This document shows positions 31,732 through 40,258 of a stretch of 41,922 bases of DNA, in pieces. Below the pieces are notes generated by a model. The model had not been told where the DNA came from and made no database searches. It was given only the letters and a program-made list of their open reading frames with translations. A program made the translations under genes and the position numbers. Within the stretch, counting starts at the first letter, position 1; each line of letters starts with the position of its first letter. This DNA is from CAIPVR01 sp049316905 (GTDB lineage Bacteria > Actinomycetota > Acidimicrobiia > Acidimicrobiales > Microtrichaceae): assembly GCA_049316905.1 (NCBI GenBank), contig JBMOJH010000017.1:1-41922 (forward strand), read 5' to 3'.

Positions 31732-32976
31732 TCAACCGGGGCGGAGGAACCCGTCGTCGACGACCGCGGCCTCGGCCGGGTCGTCGGCCACCGTGCCCAG
31801 TGCCGCGGCGATCGCCTCGGCCGCCTTGGGGCTGAGCCGGGCCATCTGGCGGAGCACCTCGTCGGTGCCGTCCTCGGTCGGCGCGGCGTCGAAGGGGGTC
31901 GGCGCGGCCGGCTCCCCGGTGGCCACGGGCGCGGCCGGCGCCGGCTCGGCGTCGTAGAAGGCCGACGCCGTCGCCGCCTGCGGAGCCGGTGCCGCGGTGA
32001 ACGCAGAGGGTCCGGGATCGGCCTCGCCGCCCCAGCTCGGCATCGGGTCCCAGGCCGGCTCCGCGCCCGCGGCCACGAACGCGGAGGGCGCGTCGGACCC
32101 GGCCGGGCCGCTGTCGGTGTCGTCCACGAGCGCGTCCCACGAGGTCTGACGGTCGTCCCAGCCGGCATCGGCCCAGCCGGCCTCGGCCGGGGCGGCGTCC
32201 GCTTCGGACCCATCGCCGGGGGTGGACCCAGGCCAGGGGTCGGCGGGGCCGACCTCCTCCTCCACCAGGTCGTCGATCGGGAAGTGGTCGGGGAACGGCA
32301 TGTCGACCGGCGGTTCCAGCACCTCGGCCGGACCGAGGACCGACGGCACCTCCTCGCGGGGCACGGGCAGGGCGGCAGTGTCACGGTCCTCGCCGCGGGC
32401 CACGGGTGCGGGCTCGGGCGGCGACGCGGGTGGGAGCGGCTCGTGCACCTCGAGGAGGCCCCGGCCCACGAGACCGACCACACGGCGACCGGCGTCCAGC
32501 TCGCCGAGACCGAGCTGCGCGCCCAGCTCCTCGAGTGACGGAACGCCCGTCGACGCGAGGACCGTGGTCCAGTCGTCGGGCGCGAGGACGATCTCGTCCT
32601 CGACCGTCGCCACCGGTGCGACCCGGTGCTGCGCGCTCGGCACGACCGCGAGCACCTCCTCCCACTCCGCCAGCACTGCGGCCGCCTGCTCCAGGAGCTC
32701 CGCGACCGGCCGCGGCTCGGCGGTGTCGGGCAGCACCACCTCGTCCACGTCGAAGACGAAGGAACCCTCGCGGAAGCGCAGTGCGCCCACCACCAGGTCC
32801 AGGGGCCCGTACGGCGAACCGTCCAGGTCGCCGCCCGCGACGAGGCCGTCGGACATGACCACCATGGCCCGGCCCCGGTCCCCCTCGAGCACCAGGCGGC
32901 CGGTCCGGGCGGACGAGGCCAGCAGCTGGAGCACGTCGGTGAGCGGGAGGATGTCGATCGTTCCCTGGAGCGCCAC
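31732..32976 (-). CDS. DUF4388 (PATAN-type) domain protein with a disordered acidic tail
   Basis: The N-terminus MALQGTIDILPLTDVLQLLA continuing through TGRLVLEGDRGRAMVVMSDG is a DUF4388/PATAN domain (1 to ~110), found in proteins linked to chemotaxis-type and type IV pilus signalling. A helical segment (~125-185, SLEELGAQLGLGELDAGRRVV) may be a winged-helix module. Residues ~190-370 are Pro/Ala/Asp-rich and probably disordered. A short helical end follows (DEVLRQMARLSPKAAEAIAAAL). No membrane segment is seen. The length is 414 residues. The start is GTG at 32976, with GAGAGGA upstream. It follows aroE by 83 bases, where a sigma28/WhiG-like promoter is visible. Confidence 0.85.
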   Translation of the reverse strand: MALQGTIDILPLTDVLQLLASSARTGRLVLEGDRGRAMVVMSDGLVAGGDLDGSPYGPLDLVVGALRFREGSFVFDVDEVVLPDTAEPRPVAELLEQAAAVLAEWEEVLAVVPSAQHRVAPVATVEDEIVLAPDDWTTVLASTGVPSLEELGAQLGLGELDAGRRVVGLVGRGLLEVHEPLPPASPPEPAPVARGEDRDTAALPVPREEVPSVLGPAEVLEPPVDMPFPDHFPIDDLVEEEVGPADPWPGSTPGDGSEADAAPAEAGWADAGWDDRQTSWDALVDDTDSGPAGSDAPSAFVAAGAEPAWDPMPSWGGEADPGPSAFTAAPAPQAATASAFYDAEPAPAAPVATGEPAAPTPFDAAPTEDGTDEVLRQMARLSPKAAEAIAAALGTVADDPAEAAVVDDGFLRPG

Positions 32977-33006
32977 GGTTGGAATCCTCTCGACGGCGTC
33001 ACTTGC

Positions 33007-33034
33007 CTATCGGCAGGCCGGCGGGGCGGGTTCA
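33007..33034 (-). promoter_or_regulatory. Sigma28/WhiG-like promoter candidate for the DUF4388 gene
   Basis: On the minus strand TGAA (33034-33031) is followed after 16 bases by GCCGATAG (33014-33007). The known FliA/WhiG pattern is TAAA-N15-GCCGATAA. The element ends 30 bases before the GTG start. The same bases also form a small GCC-GATA-GGC hairpin. Assignment is by resemblance only. Confidence 0.4.
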
Positions 33035-33059
33035 GGAAATCGCGCGGCGGGGCCGGGAC

Positions 33060-33878
33060 TCAGGCCACGGCGGCCCGGGCCGCCTCCTCCATGGCCCGGA
33101 GGGGCGGCTGCTCCCCCGTCCAGCGGGTGAAGGCGGCTGCGGCCTGGTGCACCAGCATCGAGAGGCCGTTGGCGGTGGCGGCGCCGGCGGCCCGGGCCGC
33201 CCTGAGCAGGTCCGTGTCGAGGGGGTGGTAGATCAGGTCCACCACGGCGTGACCGGGTCCCAGCAGCTCCGGGTCGAGCGGCACTCCCGGGCGGCCGGCC
33301 ATGCCCACCGGCGTGGCGTTCACCACGAGCGCGGCCCCGGACACGACGGCCGCGATGCCGCCGGCGGGCACCGCCCGGGCATCCGGGCCACCGAGGGCCG
33401 CAGCCTCCACCGCGGCGTCGGACCGACGGGCCGCCACCGCCACCCGGGCGCCGGCTCCGCCGAGGGCGCGCACCACCGCGCGGGCCGCCCCACCGGCACC
33501 GAGCACCACCACCTCGAGCCCGGAGGGGTCCAGGGCGAGATCCGCGCGCAGCCCGGCGAGGAACCCCTCACCGTCGGTGTTGTGGCCGAGCCACCGGTCC
33601 GGATCGGCGGGGTCGCGGTGGATGCAGTTCACCGCGCCGAGCTCCGCGGCCACGGGCGACAGACCGTCGAGGGACGGGATGACCGCGGCCTTGTGCGGCA
33701 TGGTGACCGACAGGCCGTCGATGCCCAGCGCCCTCGCCCCGGCCACCGCGGTGGGCGCCTCGCCGGCGGCCACCGGCAGCGCGACGAACACCCAGTCGAG
33801 GCCGGCCGCGGCGAACGCGGCGTTGTGGATGGCCGGCGACAGCGAGTGCGCCACCGGGTCGCCGATCACGGCGGCCAC
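33060..33878 (-). CDS. aroE: Shikimate dehydrogenase
   Basis: NADPH-dependent reduction of dehydroshikimate. The substrate site is visible in VIGDPVAHSLSPAIHN, the catalytic Lys in SVTMPHKAAV and the catalytic Asp in GHNTDGEGF. The NADP-binding loop is VLGAGGAARAV, followed by NATPVGM. The start used is GTG 33878, giving 272 residues but only three residues before the first strand. A CTG at 33908, overlapping the mltG stop as CTGA and preceded by GGGGGG, would add ten residues and fits the overlap habit of this genome. The gene belongs to alaS-ruvX-mltG-aroE. Confidence 0.93.
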   Translation of the reverse strand: MAAVIGDPVAHSLSPAIHNAAFAAAGLDWVFVALPVAAGEAPTAVAGARALGIDGLSVTMPHKAAVIPSLDGLSPVAAELGAVNCIHRDPADPDRWLGHNTDGEGFLAGLRADLALDPSGLEVVVLGAGGAARAVVRALGGAGARVAVAARRSDAAVEAAALGGPDARAVPAGGIAAVVSGAALVVNATPVGMAGRPGVPLDPELLGPGHAVVDLIYHPLDTDLLRAARAAGAATANGLSMLVHQAAAAFTRWTGEQPPLRAMEEAARAAVA

Positions 33879-33904
33879 CCGCGTGGCCCCCGTGGGCGGC
33901 GCGC

Positions 33905-35035
33905 TCAGAAGACCCCCCGGGCGCGGGCGTCGGCCGCCGCGCGCTGGAACTCCTTGTAGGAGTCGGTGAAGAAGTGCGACGGCGGGTCCTTGCTGGTGAG
34001 GACGTAGTACTTCCACGGGCCGGTCGCCGGATCGATGGCCGCGGCGAGCGAGGCCCGGCCGGGCAGGGCGATGGGGGTGGGCGGCAGGCCCTTGTTGATC
34101 CGCAGGTTGTACGGGGACTGCACCTCGAGGTCGGCCTTGGTCAGCTCGCCCGAGGTGCGCCCGAGGCCGTAGAGGTTCGACGCGTCGATCCCGAGGGTCT
34201 CGCCCGCGTCCAGGCGGTTCAGGATCACCCGGGCGATCTTGCCCCGCTCGTCGGCCGGCTGGCCGGTCTCGCGCTCGATCAACGAGGCGATCGTGACGAG
34301 CTCGTAGGGGGTGCGGCCGCGCAGCGCCTCGGCCTTGTCGTAGCCGAGCTCGTCGAGGACATCGTCCATCTTGGTGGCCATGGTCTGGAGCACCTCCACC
34401 GCGGAGGCGTCCTCGTTGAACTGGTAGGTGTCGGGGAAGAGGAAGCCCTCCCAGTTCGACACGTTCGCCGGCTTGTACTTCGAGGTGACCTTGCCGGAGC
34501 CGAGCGCCGTCAGCAGCTCGGCCTGGGTGAGGCCGGGCATCGACTTCTCGATGATGGCGAGCGCCTCCGAGACCTTCTTGCCCTCGGGGATCCGCACCAC
34601 CCGGGCGGTGGGCGGCACCGGCCCGGCGTCGAGCACCTCGACGGCCTGCGAGTACGACGAGTTGGCCCGGAACTCCGTGTACCGCCCGGCCTTCCACGGG
34701 CCGACCCCCTGCCAGCGGGCCCACCAGTTGAAGATGGACGGCGACGAGATGACGCCCTTGTCGGCCAGCAGCGTGGCGATGCCGTCGGTGGACGAACCCG
34801 GCGGGACCTCGACCTCGATCCGGGCGCCCTGCTCCCCCGACGGCGTGACCTGCCGGCTCGCCCACAGCACCCCGCCCGCGACCGCGAGCACCACGAGGCC
34901 GACGACCACCGCGAGGAGGGCGAGCACCCGTCGACCCCCGCTGCCGGGCGGGTTCATCGGGACGTACTCGTCGGGGTACGGCGCCGGGCCGCGGCGCCGG
35001 CGCACCGGCTCCACCTGGCGGGGTTCCTCGGGCAT
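33905..35035 (-). CDS. mltG: Endolytic murein transglycosylase MltG
   Basis: Membrane-bound enzyme that cuts nascent peptidoglycan strands. A cytosolic basic N-terminus (1-36) leads to one membrane helix (~37-58), then a LysM-like region and the YceG catalytic domain. The predicted catalytic Glu is E254 in ASLIERETGQ, followed by VILNRLDAG and LPPTPIALPGRASLAAAIDP. The length is 376 residues. The ATG at 35035 shares one base with the ruvX stop (TGATG). The ruvX-mltG-aroE order is conserved in actinobacteria. Confidence 0.95.
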   Translation of the reverse strand: MPEEPRQVEPVRRRRGPAPYPDEYVPMNPPGSGGRRVLALLAVVVGLVVLAVAGGVLWASRQVTPSGEQGARIEVEVPPGSSTDGIATLLADKGVISSPSIFNWWARWQGVGPWKAGRYTEFRANSSYSQAVEVLDAGPVPPTARVVRIPEGKKVSEALAIIEKSMPGLTQAELLTALGSGKVTSKYKPANVSNWEGFLFPDTYQFNEDASAVEVLQTMATKMDDVLDELGYDKAEALRGRTPYELVTIASLIERETGQPADERGKIARVILNRLDAGETLGIDASNLYGLGRTSGELTKADLEVQSPYNLRINKGLPPTPIALPGRASLAAAIDPATGPWKYYVLTSKDPPSHFFTDSYKEFQRAAADARARGVF

Positions 35036-35469
35036 CACTGGGTCGAATCCTCCTGGGCGGCCCGACGGTCGAGCCACCCCTGCAGCACCACGGCGGCGGC
35101 CACCTGGTCCACCACCCGCCGCCGGGCCGGGCCGGAGAGGTCCGTCTCGCGCAGCGACCGGTGCGCGGTCACGGTGGTGAGTCGCTCATCGTAGGTCTCC
35201 ACCGGCACCGGGAGAACCTCACGCAGCCGCTCCACCTCGGCGAGGGCCCGGCGAGCCGCAGGTCCCACCGAGCCGTCGAGCGAGTAGGGCACGCCGACCA
35301 CCACGACCTCGGCCTCGGCCTCCGCCACCAGGGCGGCGATGGCCCGCCGGTCGCGGACCTGGTCCCCGCTGCGCTGCACGACGTCGTAGGGCGTCACCAC
35401 GGTGCCGGCGGCGTCGCAGAGGGCCAGACCGATCCGGCGCTCGCCCAGGTCGACGCCCACGGCCCGCAT
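35035..35469 (-). CDS. ruvX: RuvX/YqgF Holliday junction resolvase-like protein
   Basis: RNase H-fold nuclease implicated in pre-16S rRNA 5'-end processing and possibly recombination. The acidic site is visible at D7 in GVDLGERRIG, then VVVGVPYSLDGS, ETYDERLTT and the last Asp in RRRVVDQVAAAVVLQ. The length is 144 residues. The ATG at 35469 lies 7 bases after the alaS stop. The stop overlaps mltG by one base. Confidence 0.94.
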   Translation of the reverse strand: MRAVGVDLGERRIGLALCDAAGTVVTPYDVVQRSGDQVRDRRAIAALVAEAEAEVVVVGVPYSLDGSVGPAARRALAEVERLREVLPVPVETYDERLTTVTAHRSLRETDLSGPARRRVVDQVAAAVVLQGWLDRRAAQEDSTQ

Positions 35470-35476
35470 CGCCCGC

Positions 35477-38077
35477 TCAGGCGCTGCCGGCCGCGACGCG
35501 GGCCTGCTCCAGCGCCTCGTCGAGCCGCTCGGGACTCCGACCGCCGGCCACGGCGAGGTCCGCGCCCTTGCCGCCGCCCCCGCCCACGGTGCGGGCCGCC
35601 TCCGCGATCAGGGCACCGGCGTCGAGCCCGCTGTCGGGGGCCACCGCCGCCACCAGGGCCACGCCCTTGCCGCCGGGCGACGAACCGAGCACGACGGCGC
35701 GGATGCCCGGACGGTCCCGCAACGCCAGCGCGAGGTCGCGGACCTCGTCGCGGCTCTCGGCCTCGACGCGGGCCACCACGATGCCGTCCACGGCGGATTC
35801 GGCGAGCGAGCCCGCCTGGCCGCCCGCCAGCTCGCGGCGGAGCGACTTCACCTCGTCGCGCAACGTGCGCAACTCGCCGAGGCGCTTCTCCAGACCGCCG
35901 ACGAGGTCGTCGGTGGGCACGCCGAGCAGGTCGGCCGCGGCCGCGAGGGTGGCCTCCTCCGAACGGAGCCGATCGATGGGCCCGGTGCCGGTCACGGCCT
36001 CGATGCGGCGGATGTTCGAGCCGATCGACCCCTCCGACACGATCTTCATCGGGCCGATGTCGCCGGTGGCGCGCACATGGGTGCCGCCGCACAGCTCCAC
36101 GCTGTTGGAGCCGGCCTCGAGCACCCGGACCACATCGCCGTACTTGTCGCCGAAGAAGGCAATGGCGCCCAGCTCGCGGGCCGCGTCCATGGTCGTCTCG
36201 AAGTGTCGGACGGGCTCGTTGGCGAGCACCTCGGCGTTGGCGAGGTCCTCCACCCGGGCGAGCTCCTCGGGGGTGAGCGAGGCGTAGTGGCTGAAGTCGA
36301 AGCGCAGGCGGTCCGGGGCGACCATCGACCCCTGCTGCTTCACGTGGTCGCCGAGCACCTCGCGCAGCGCCCAGTGCAGCAGGTGGGTCCCGGTGTGGTT
36401 GCGGCGGATCGCGGCGCGACGCGCCGCGTCGATCGAGGCGGTGGCGTCCTGGCCGGCCTCGAGCCGGCCGTCGACGACCTCCACCCGGTGGGCGTGCAGG
36501 CCGGGCAGGGCGTAGGTCGTGTCGAGCACGCGCACGGTCCCGGTCGCGGTGGAGATGGTCCCGGTGTCGCCGACCTGGCCGCCGGACTCCGCGTAGAACG
36601 GGGTCCGGTCGAGGAACACGGTGTCGTCGGTGACGGCGAGCACCGTGGCGGTGGACGTGTCCTCCGACCGGCCGGTGAACTCGGTGGGGCCGCGCTCGGA
36701 GAGCAGCGCCCGTGCGAGCTCGACCTCGTCGCCGTGGGCGACCCCGGTGCGCCGGCCCGCCGCCCGCGACCGCTCCCGCTGCTCGGCCATGGCGCTGGCG
36801 AAGCCGGCGTCGTCGACGCCCACGCCGCGCAGCTCGGCCATCTCACGGGTCACCTCGAGGGGGAAGCCGTAGGTGTCGTGCAGCTCGAAGGCCACCCGAC
36901 CGTCGAGCGTTGCTCCGCCGGCGAGGCGGTCGAGCTCGCCGTCGAGGAGGACCGAGCCCCGGGCGAGGGTCTGGCGGAACCGCTCCTCCTCCCGGGTGAT
37001 CATCTCGAGCACCGCGTCGCGCTGCTCGACGAGCTCCGGGTAGGCCCCGCCCATCACCTCGACGTTGCGCTCGACGAGCGGCGGCAGCACGAGGCGCTCC
37101 ACGCCGAGCATGTAGGCGAAGCGCACCGCGCGGCGGATGATCCGCCGCAGCACGTAGCCGCGGTCCTCGTTGGAGGGCACCACCCCGTCGGCCACGAGGA
37201 ACGACGCCGTGCGGGTGTGGTCAGCGAGCAGCCGGAGCGCGATGTCACCGAGGTCGGTCTCGCCCAGGCGCCGACCCGTCACCGCCTGGGCCTCGTCGAC
37301 GAGGAGCGACAGGACGTCGGCCGCGTACAGCGACGGGCTGCCGGCCAGCACCGCCAGCATCCGCTCGAGGCCCGCGCCGGTGTCGACGTTGCGGGTGGGC
37401 AGGTCGGTCAGCGCGCCGCCCTCGCCTCGGAAGTACTGGGTGAACACGAGATTCCAGATCTCGACGTAGCGGTGCTCGGACTCGGGGTTGGCGGGCCCGC
37501 CGTCGGGACCCACGTCGGGGCCGTAGTCGAAGAAGATCTCCGAGGACGGACCACAGGGCCCGGTCTCCCCCATCTCCCAGAAGTTGTCCTTGTCGAGGCG
37601 CTGGATGCGCTCACGCGGCACACCGACCGCGTCGGCCCACAGGTCCTCGGCCTCGTCGTCGGAGACGTGCACGGTGATCCACAGGCGGTCGCCGTCGACG
37701 CCGAGCACCTCGGTGACGAACTCCCACGCCCACTCGATCGCCTCGGCCTTGAAGTAGTCGCCGAAGCTGAAGTTGCCGAGCATCTCGAAGAACGAGAGGT
37801 GGCGCGGCGACCGACCGATGGCGTCGAGGTCGTTGTGCTTCCCGCCGGCGCGCACGCACTTCTGCACCGAGGCCGCCCTCGGCGGGCGGAACGGCACCGG
37901 CTCCTCGCCGAGGAAGTAGGGGACGAACGGCATCATCCCCGAGTTCGTGAACATCGGCGCCGAGGGATGGGTCGGGATCAGCCCCGCGGACGGCACGAGC
38001 GTGTGCTGCCGGGCCGCGAAGAACTGGTCCCAGGCCCGCCGCAACCCGTCGGCGGTGGAGATCCTCGGCGTGGTCAT
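35477..38077 (-). CDS. alaS: Alanyl-tRNA synthetase
   Basis: Charges tRNA-Ala and edits mischarged Ser and Gly. Class II aminoacylation core at 1 to ~240 (FTNSGMMPFVPYFLG, LSFFEMLGNFSFGDYFK, GPCGPSSEIFFD), then the tRNA-recognition helices. The editing domain has HTGTHLLH and CGGTHV, and the C-Ala domain contains a GGGGGKGADLA glycine loop. At 866 residues it is full length. The ATG at 38077 has a weak ribosome-binding site, but a TACGAT hexamer ends 9 bases upstream, suggesting a short-leader transcript. It heads alaS-ruvX-mltG-aroE. No T-box leader fits in the 52-base gap. Confidence 0.98.
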   Translation of the reverse strand: MTTPRISTADGLRRAWDQFFAARQHTLVPSAGLIPTHPSAPMFTNSGMMPFVPYFLGEEPVPFRPPRAASVQKCVRAGGKHNDLDAIGRSPRHLSFFEMLGNFSFGDYFKAEAIEWAWEFVTEVLGVDGDRLWITVHVSDDEAEDLWADAVGVPRERIQRLDKDNFWEMGETGPCGPSSEIFFDYGPDVGPDGGPANPESEHRYVEIWNLVFTQYFRGEGGALTDLPTRNVDTGAGLERMLAVLAGSPSLYAADVLSLLVDEAQAVTGRRLGETDLGDIALRLLADHTRTASFLVADGVVPSNEDRGYVLRRIIRRAVRFAYMLGVERLVLPPLVERNVEVMGGAYPELVEQRDAVLEMITREEERFRQTLARGSVLLDGELDRLAGGATLDGRVAFELHDTYGFPLEVTREMAELRGVGVDDAGFASAMAEQRERSRAAGRRTGVAHGDEVELARALLSERGPTEFTGRSEDTSTATVLAVTDDTVFLDRTPFYAESGGQVGDTGTISTATGTVRVLDTTYALPGLHAHRVEVVDGRLEAGQDATASIDAARRAAIRRNHTGTHLLHWALREVLGDHVKQQGSMVAPDRLRFDFSHYASLTPEELARVEDLANAEVLANEPVRHFETTMDAARELGAIAFFGDKYGDVVRVLEAGSNSVELCGGTHVRATGDIGPMKIVSEGSIGSNIRRIEAVTGTGPIDRLRSEEATLAAAADLLGVPTDDLVGGLEKRLGELRTLRDEVKSLRRELAGGQAGSLAESAVDGIVVARVEAESRDEVRDLALALRDRPGIRAVVLGSSPGGKGVALVAAVAPDSGLDAGALIAEAARTVGGGGGKGADLAVAGGRSPERLDEALEQARVAAGSA

Positions 38078-38086
38078 GGCCGGGAC

Positions 38087-38092
38087 ATCGTA
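38087..38092 (-). promoter_or_regulatory. alaS: Candidate -10 element for alaS
   Basis: TACGAT on the minus strand matches TAnnnT and ends 9 bases before the alaS ATG, so the transcript would have almost no leader. No clear -35 element is visible upstream. Confidence 0.35.
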
Positions 38093-38129
38093 CCGGCGGC
38101 CGCCCGTCCCGCGGACGGCGCCGCGGTGT

Positions 38130-38492
38130 TCACCAGCGTGCCGGGCGGGTGGGACCCGGATCCGCGGGCCCGCGGCGTGGCCGGGAGCCCGCGGTGGTGG
38201 CGTGCCGGGACCGGTCCGTGGACCCCGGTCGGCCCTGCGGCACCTCCCGCAACCCGGCGCGGACGTCTCGCCGGAGCGTCAGCTCGTCCTCGCGCTCGCG
38301 CATGGCGGCGCGCCCCTCGGCGACCGCGTCCGCCACGGTGCGCCCGACGCGCTTGGCGCTGCGGCCCGCCGCGCTCACCACGTGGTCGGGGCCCAGCGCG
38401 TCGAGTCGCCGCCGGACCTGCTGCTCGGCCCACACCGCACCGGACGCGCCAGCAGCCGCGCCGATCCCGAACCACACGAGACGCTTGAACAC
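38130..38492 (-). CDS. Small single-span membrane protein, DUF6167-like
   Basis: 120 residues of unknown function. The N-terminus MFKRLVWFGIGAAAGASGAV forms one membrane helix (~5-22). It is followed by a charged helix (EQQVRRRLDAL, SAKRVGRTVADAVAEGRAAMREREDEL), and a Pro/Arg-rich disordered end. This layout resembles the DUF6167 proteins encoded near alaS in streptomycetes. The start is GTG at 38492. It lies 45 bases after the next small membrane protein and 52 before alaS. The function is unknown. Confidence 0.7.
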   Translation of the reverse strand: MFKRLVWFGIGAAAGASGAVWAEQQVRRRLDALGPDHVVSAAGRSAKRVGRTVADAVAEGRAAMREREDELTLRRDVRAGLREVPQGRPGSTDRSRHATTAGSRPRRGPADPGPTRPARW

Positions 38493-38537
38493 GGGGACCA
38501 GTATTGCCGCGGCCCGACCCCGCCGGAGGGAGCCCGC

Positions 38538-38897
38538 TCAGCGGTCGCTGCGGCGCAGGCGCCGGGCGGCCCGCCGGGTGCCGGCCGCGGCCGCCACCCC
38601 TTTGATCACCGGCGAGGTGAGCGCCCGGTACGTGGCCTCGGTCGCGCTATCCACCCGCGTGCCGATCGATCCCGCCACGTCCAGCAGGTCGTCGACCTTG
38701 TCGACCTCCGCCGTGGCCCGGCGGGCGGCGGACCGCAGCTCCTCCACCGCCGGGACCGCTCCCTCCTCGAACGCGGCGCGTGCGGCATCGAGATCACGGG
38801 CCGCACGCAGGAGCCGGGCCGTCGCCACCGCCAGACCGGCCGCGGCGGCCAGCGCCAGCACCCCGCACAGGACCGTCAGCAGCTCCAGGGCGCTCAT
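38538..38897 (-). CDS. Small membrane-anchored helical protein, DUF948-like
   Basis: 119 residues of unknown function. A membrane helix occupies ~5-28 (LLTVLCGVLALAAAAGLAVA). A long amphipathic helix follows (RAARDLDAARAAFEEGAVPAVEELRSAARRATAEVDKVDDLL), typical of DUF948 proteins, then a basic C-terminus. The ATG at 38897 overlaps the rarA stop as ATGA; the longer in-frame extension is the shadow of rarA. Encoded between rarA and alaS, as in many actinobacteria. Confidence 0.75.
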   Translation of the reverse strand: MSALELLTVLCGVLALAAAAGLAVATARLLRAARDLDAARAAFEEGAVPAVEELRSAARRATAEVDKVDDLLDVAGSIGTRVDSATEATYRALTSPVIKGVAAAAGTRRAARRLRRSDR

Positions 38898-40249
38898 GAC
38901 CCACCAGTCTCGCCGCCGGCGGGCCCCTCCGGCGGGACCTCGCCGCGCCGCTCCCGCCAACGCGCCACGAGGCGGGCCTCGGCCCCCTGCGAGGTCGGCC
39001 GGTAGTACACGGTGCCGGCGAGCTCGTCGGGCAGGTACTGCTGGTCCACCCACGCGCCGGGGGCGTCGTGCGGGTACCGGTAGCCGCGGCCGTGGCCGAG
39101 CTGCGCGGCGCCTCGGTACGACGCGTCCCGCAGGTGTGCCGGCACCTCCCCCACCGGCCCGGAGCGCACGTCGCCGAGCGCGGCCTCGAGCCCGGCGTAG
39201 GCGGCGTTCGACTTGGGCGCGAGGGCCAGGTGCACGGCGGCCTGGGCCAGGTTGATCCGCGCCTCCGGGAAGCCGACGAACTCCACGGCCCGGGCCGCGG
39301 CGTCGGCCACCACCAGCGCCAGCGGGTCGGCCATCCCGATGTCCTCGGAGGCCGCGACCACGAGGCGTCGGGCGATGAAGCGTGGGTCCTCCCCCGCCTC
39401 GACCATCCGCGCCAGCCAGTGCAGTGCCGCGTCGGGGTCGGACCCCCGGATCGACTTGATGAACGCGGACACCACGTCGTAGTGGTCGTCGCGGCCGTAG
39501 CGCACCGGGCTCGCCCCGAGGGCCCCCTCCGCGTCGAGCAGGGACACGTGCACCGGTGCGCCGTCGGCCCGGCCCGCGGCCAGGGCCACGGCGACCTCCA
39601 GGCTCGTCAGCAGGTGCCGGCCGTCGCCGCCGGAGCGGTCGACCAGGTGGGCCAGGGCCTCCTCGTCGGCCGTCGCGCCCTCGGCCTCCAGACCGCGGCA
39701 GGCCAGTTCGGTGAGGGCGGTCCCGTCGAGCGGCTCCAGCCGGAACAGCGTGGAACGGCTGAGGAGCGGCGGGTTCACCTCGAAGTAGGGGTTCTCGGTG
39801 GTGGCGCCGACGAGCACGAGGAGCCCGGTCTCGACCGAGGGCAGCAGCGCGTCCTGCTGGGCCTTGGTGAAGCGGTGGATCTCGTCGAGGAAGAGGATCG
39901 TGCCCTGGCCGTGGGCGCCGAGGCGGTGCTCGGCCTCCGCCGCGGTCTGGCGGATGTCCTTCACCGTGGCGGTCACTGCGGAGAGCGGCACGAACGCCTT
40001 CGACGACGCCTCGGCCACCAGGCGGGCGATCGTGGTCTTGCCGGTGCCGGGCGGACCCCAGAGGATCACCGAGCTCAACCGGTCGGCGTCGACCAGTGCC
40101 CGCAGCGGGCGTCCCGGGCCGAGCAACTGCTGCTGGCCGACCACCTCGTCGAGCGTGCGGGGCCGGAGACGGTCGGCGAGCGGTCCGCGCCGCTCGAGGC
40201 GGTCCTGGGCCGCCGCACCGAAGAGGTCGGGTTCGCCCGGTCCGTGCAC
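38894..40249 (-). CDS. rarA: Replication-associated recombination protein A (MgsA/RarA)
   Basis: Clamp-loader-like AAA+ ATPase acting at stalled replication forks. Features are RPRTLDEVVGQQQLLGP near 30, Walker A GPPGTGKTT near 65-73, Walker B LFLDEIHRF near 120, sensor 1 GATTENPYFEVN and Arg finger region LLSRSTLFRLEPL. The C-terminal tetramerisation domain has GSDPDAALHWLARM and ASEDIGMADP. At 451 residues it is full length. The start is GTG at 40249, 9 bases after the ECF gene stop. Confidence 0.96.
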   Translation of the reverse strand: MHGPGEPDLFGAAAQDRLERRGPLADRLRPRTLDEVVGQQQLLGPGRPLRALVDADRLSSVILWGPPGTGKTTIARLVAEASSKAFVPLSAVTATVKDIRQTAAEAEHRLGAHGQGTILFLDEIHRFTKAQQDALLPSVETGLLVLVGATTENPYFEVNPPLLSRSTLFRLEPLDGTALTELACRGLEAEGATADEEALAHLVDRSGGDGRHLLTSLEVAVALAAGRADGAPVHVSLLDAEGALGASPVRYGRDDHYDVVSAFIKSIRGSDPDAALHWLARMVEAGEDPRFIARRLVVAASEDIGMADPLALVVADAAARAVEFVGFPEARINLAQAAVHLALAPKSNAAYAGLEAALGDVRSGPVGEVPAHLRDASYRGAAQLGHGRGYRYPHDAPGAWVDQQYLPDELAGTVYYRPTSQGAEARLVARWRERRGEVPPEGPAGGETGGS

Positions 40250-40258
40250 GCGGCGACG

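Noticed and set aside
30726..31835. Plus-strand Gly/Ala-rich open frame opposite the Pro/Ala-linker gene
   Set aside because: Low-complexity mirror of the coding repeat; no ribosome-binding site or domain, and the minus strand has two recognisable end domains.
33909..34865. Fusion of aroE with an upstream domain (601-codon open frame)
   Set aside because: The upstream part is mltG read in another frame, rich in Arg, Gly and His; no fusion is supported.
38078..38129. T-box leader for alaS
   Set aside because: The gap is 52 bases, too short, and no T-box sequence or specifier loop is visible.
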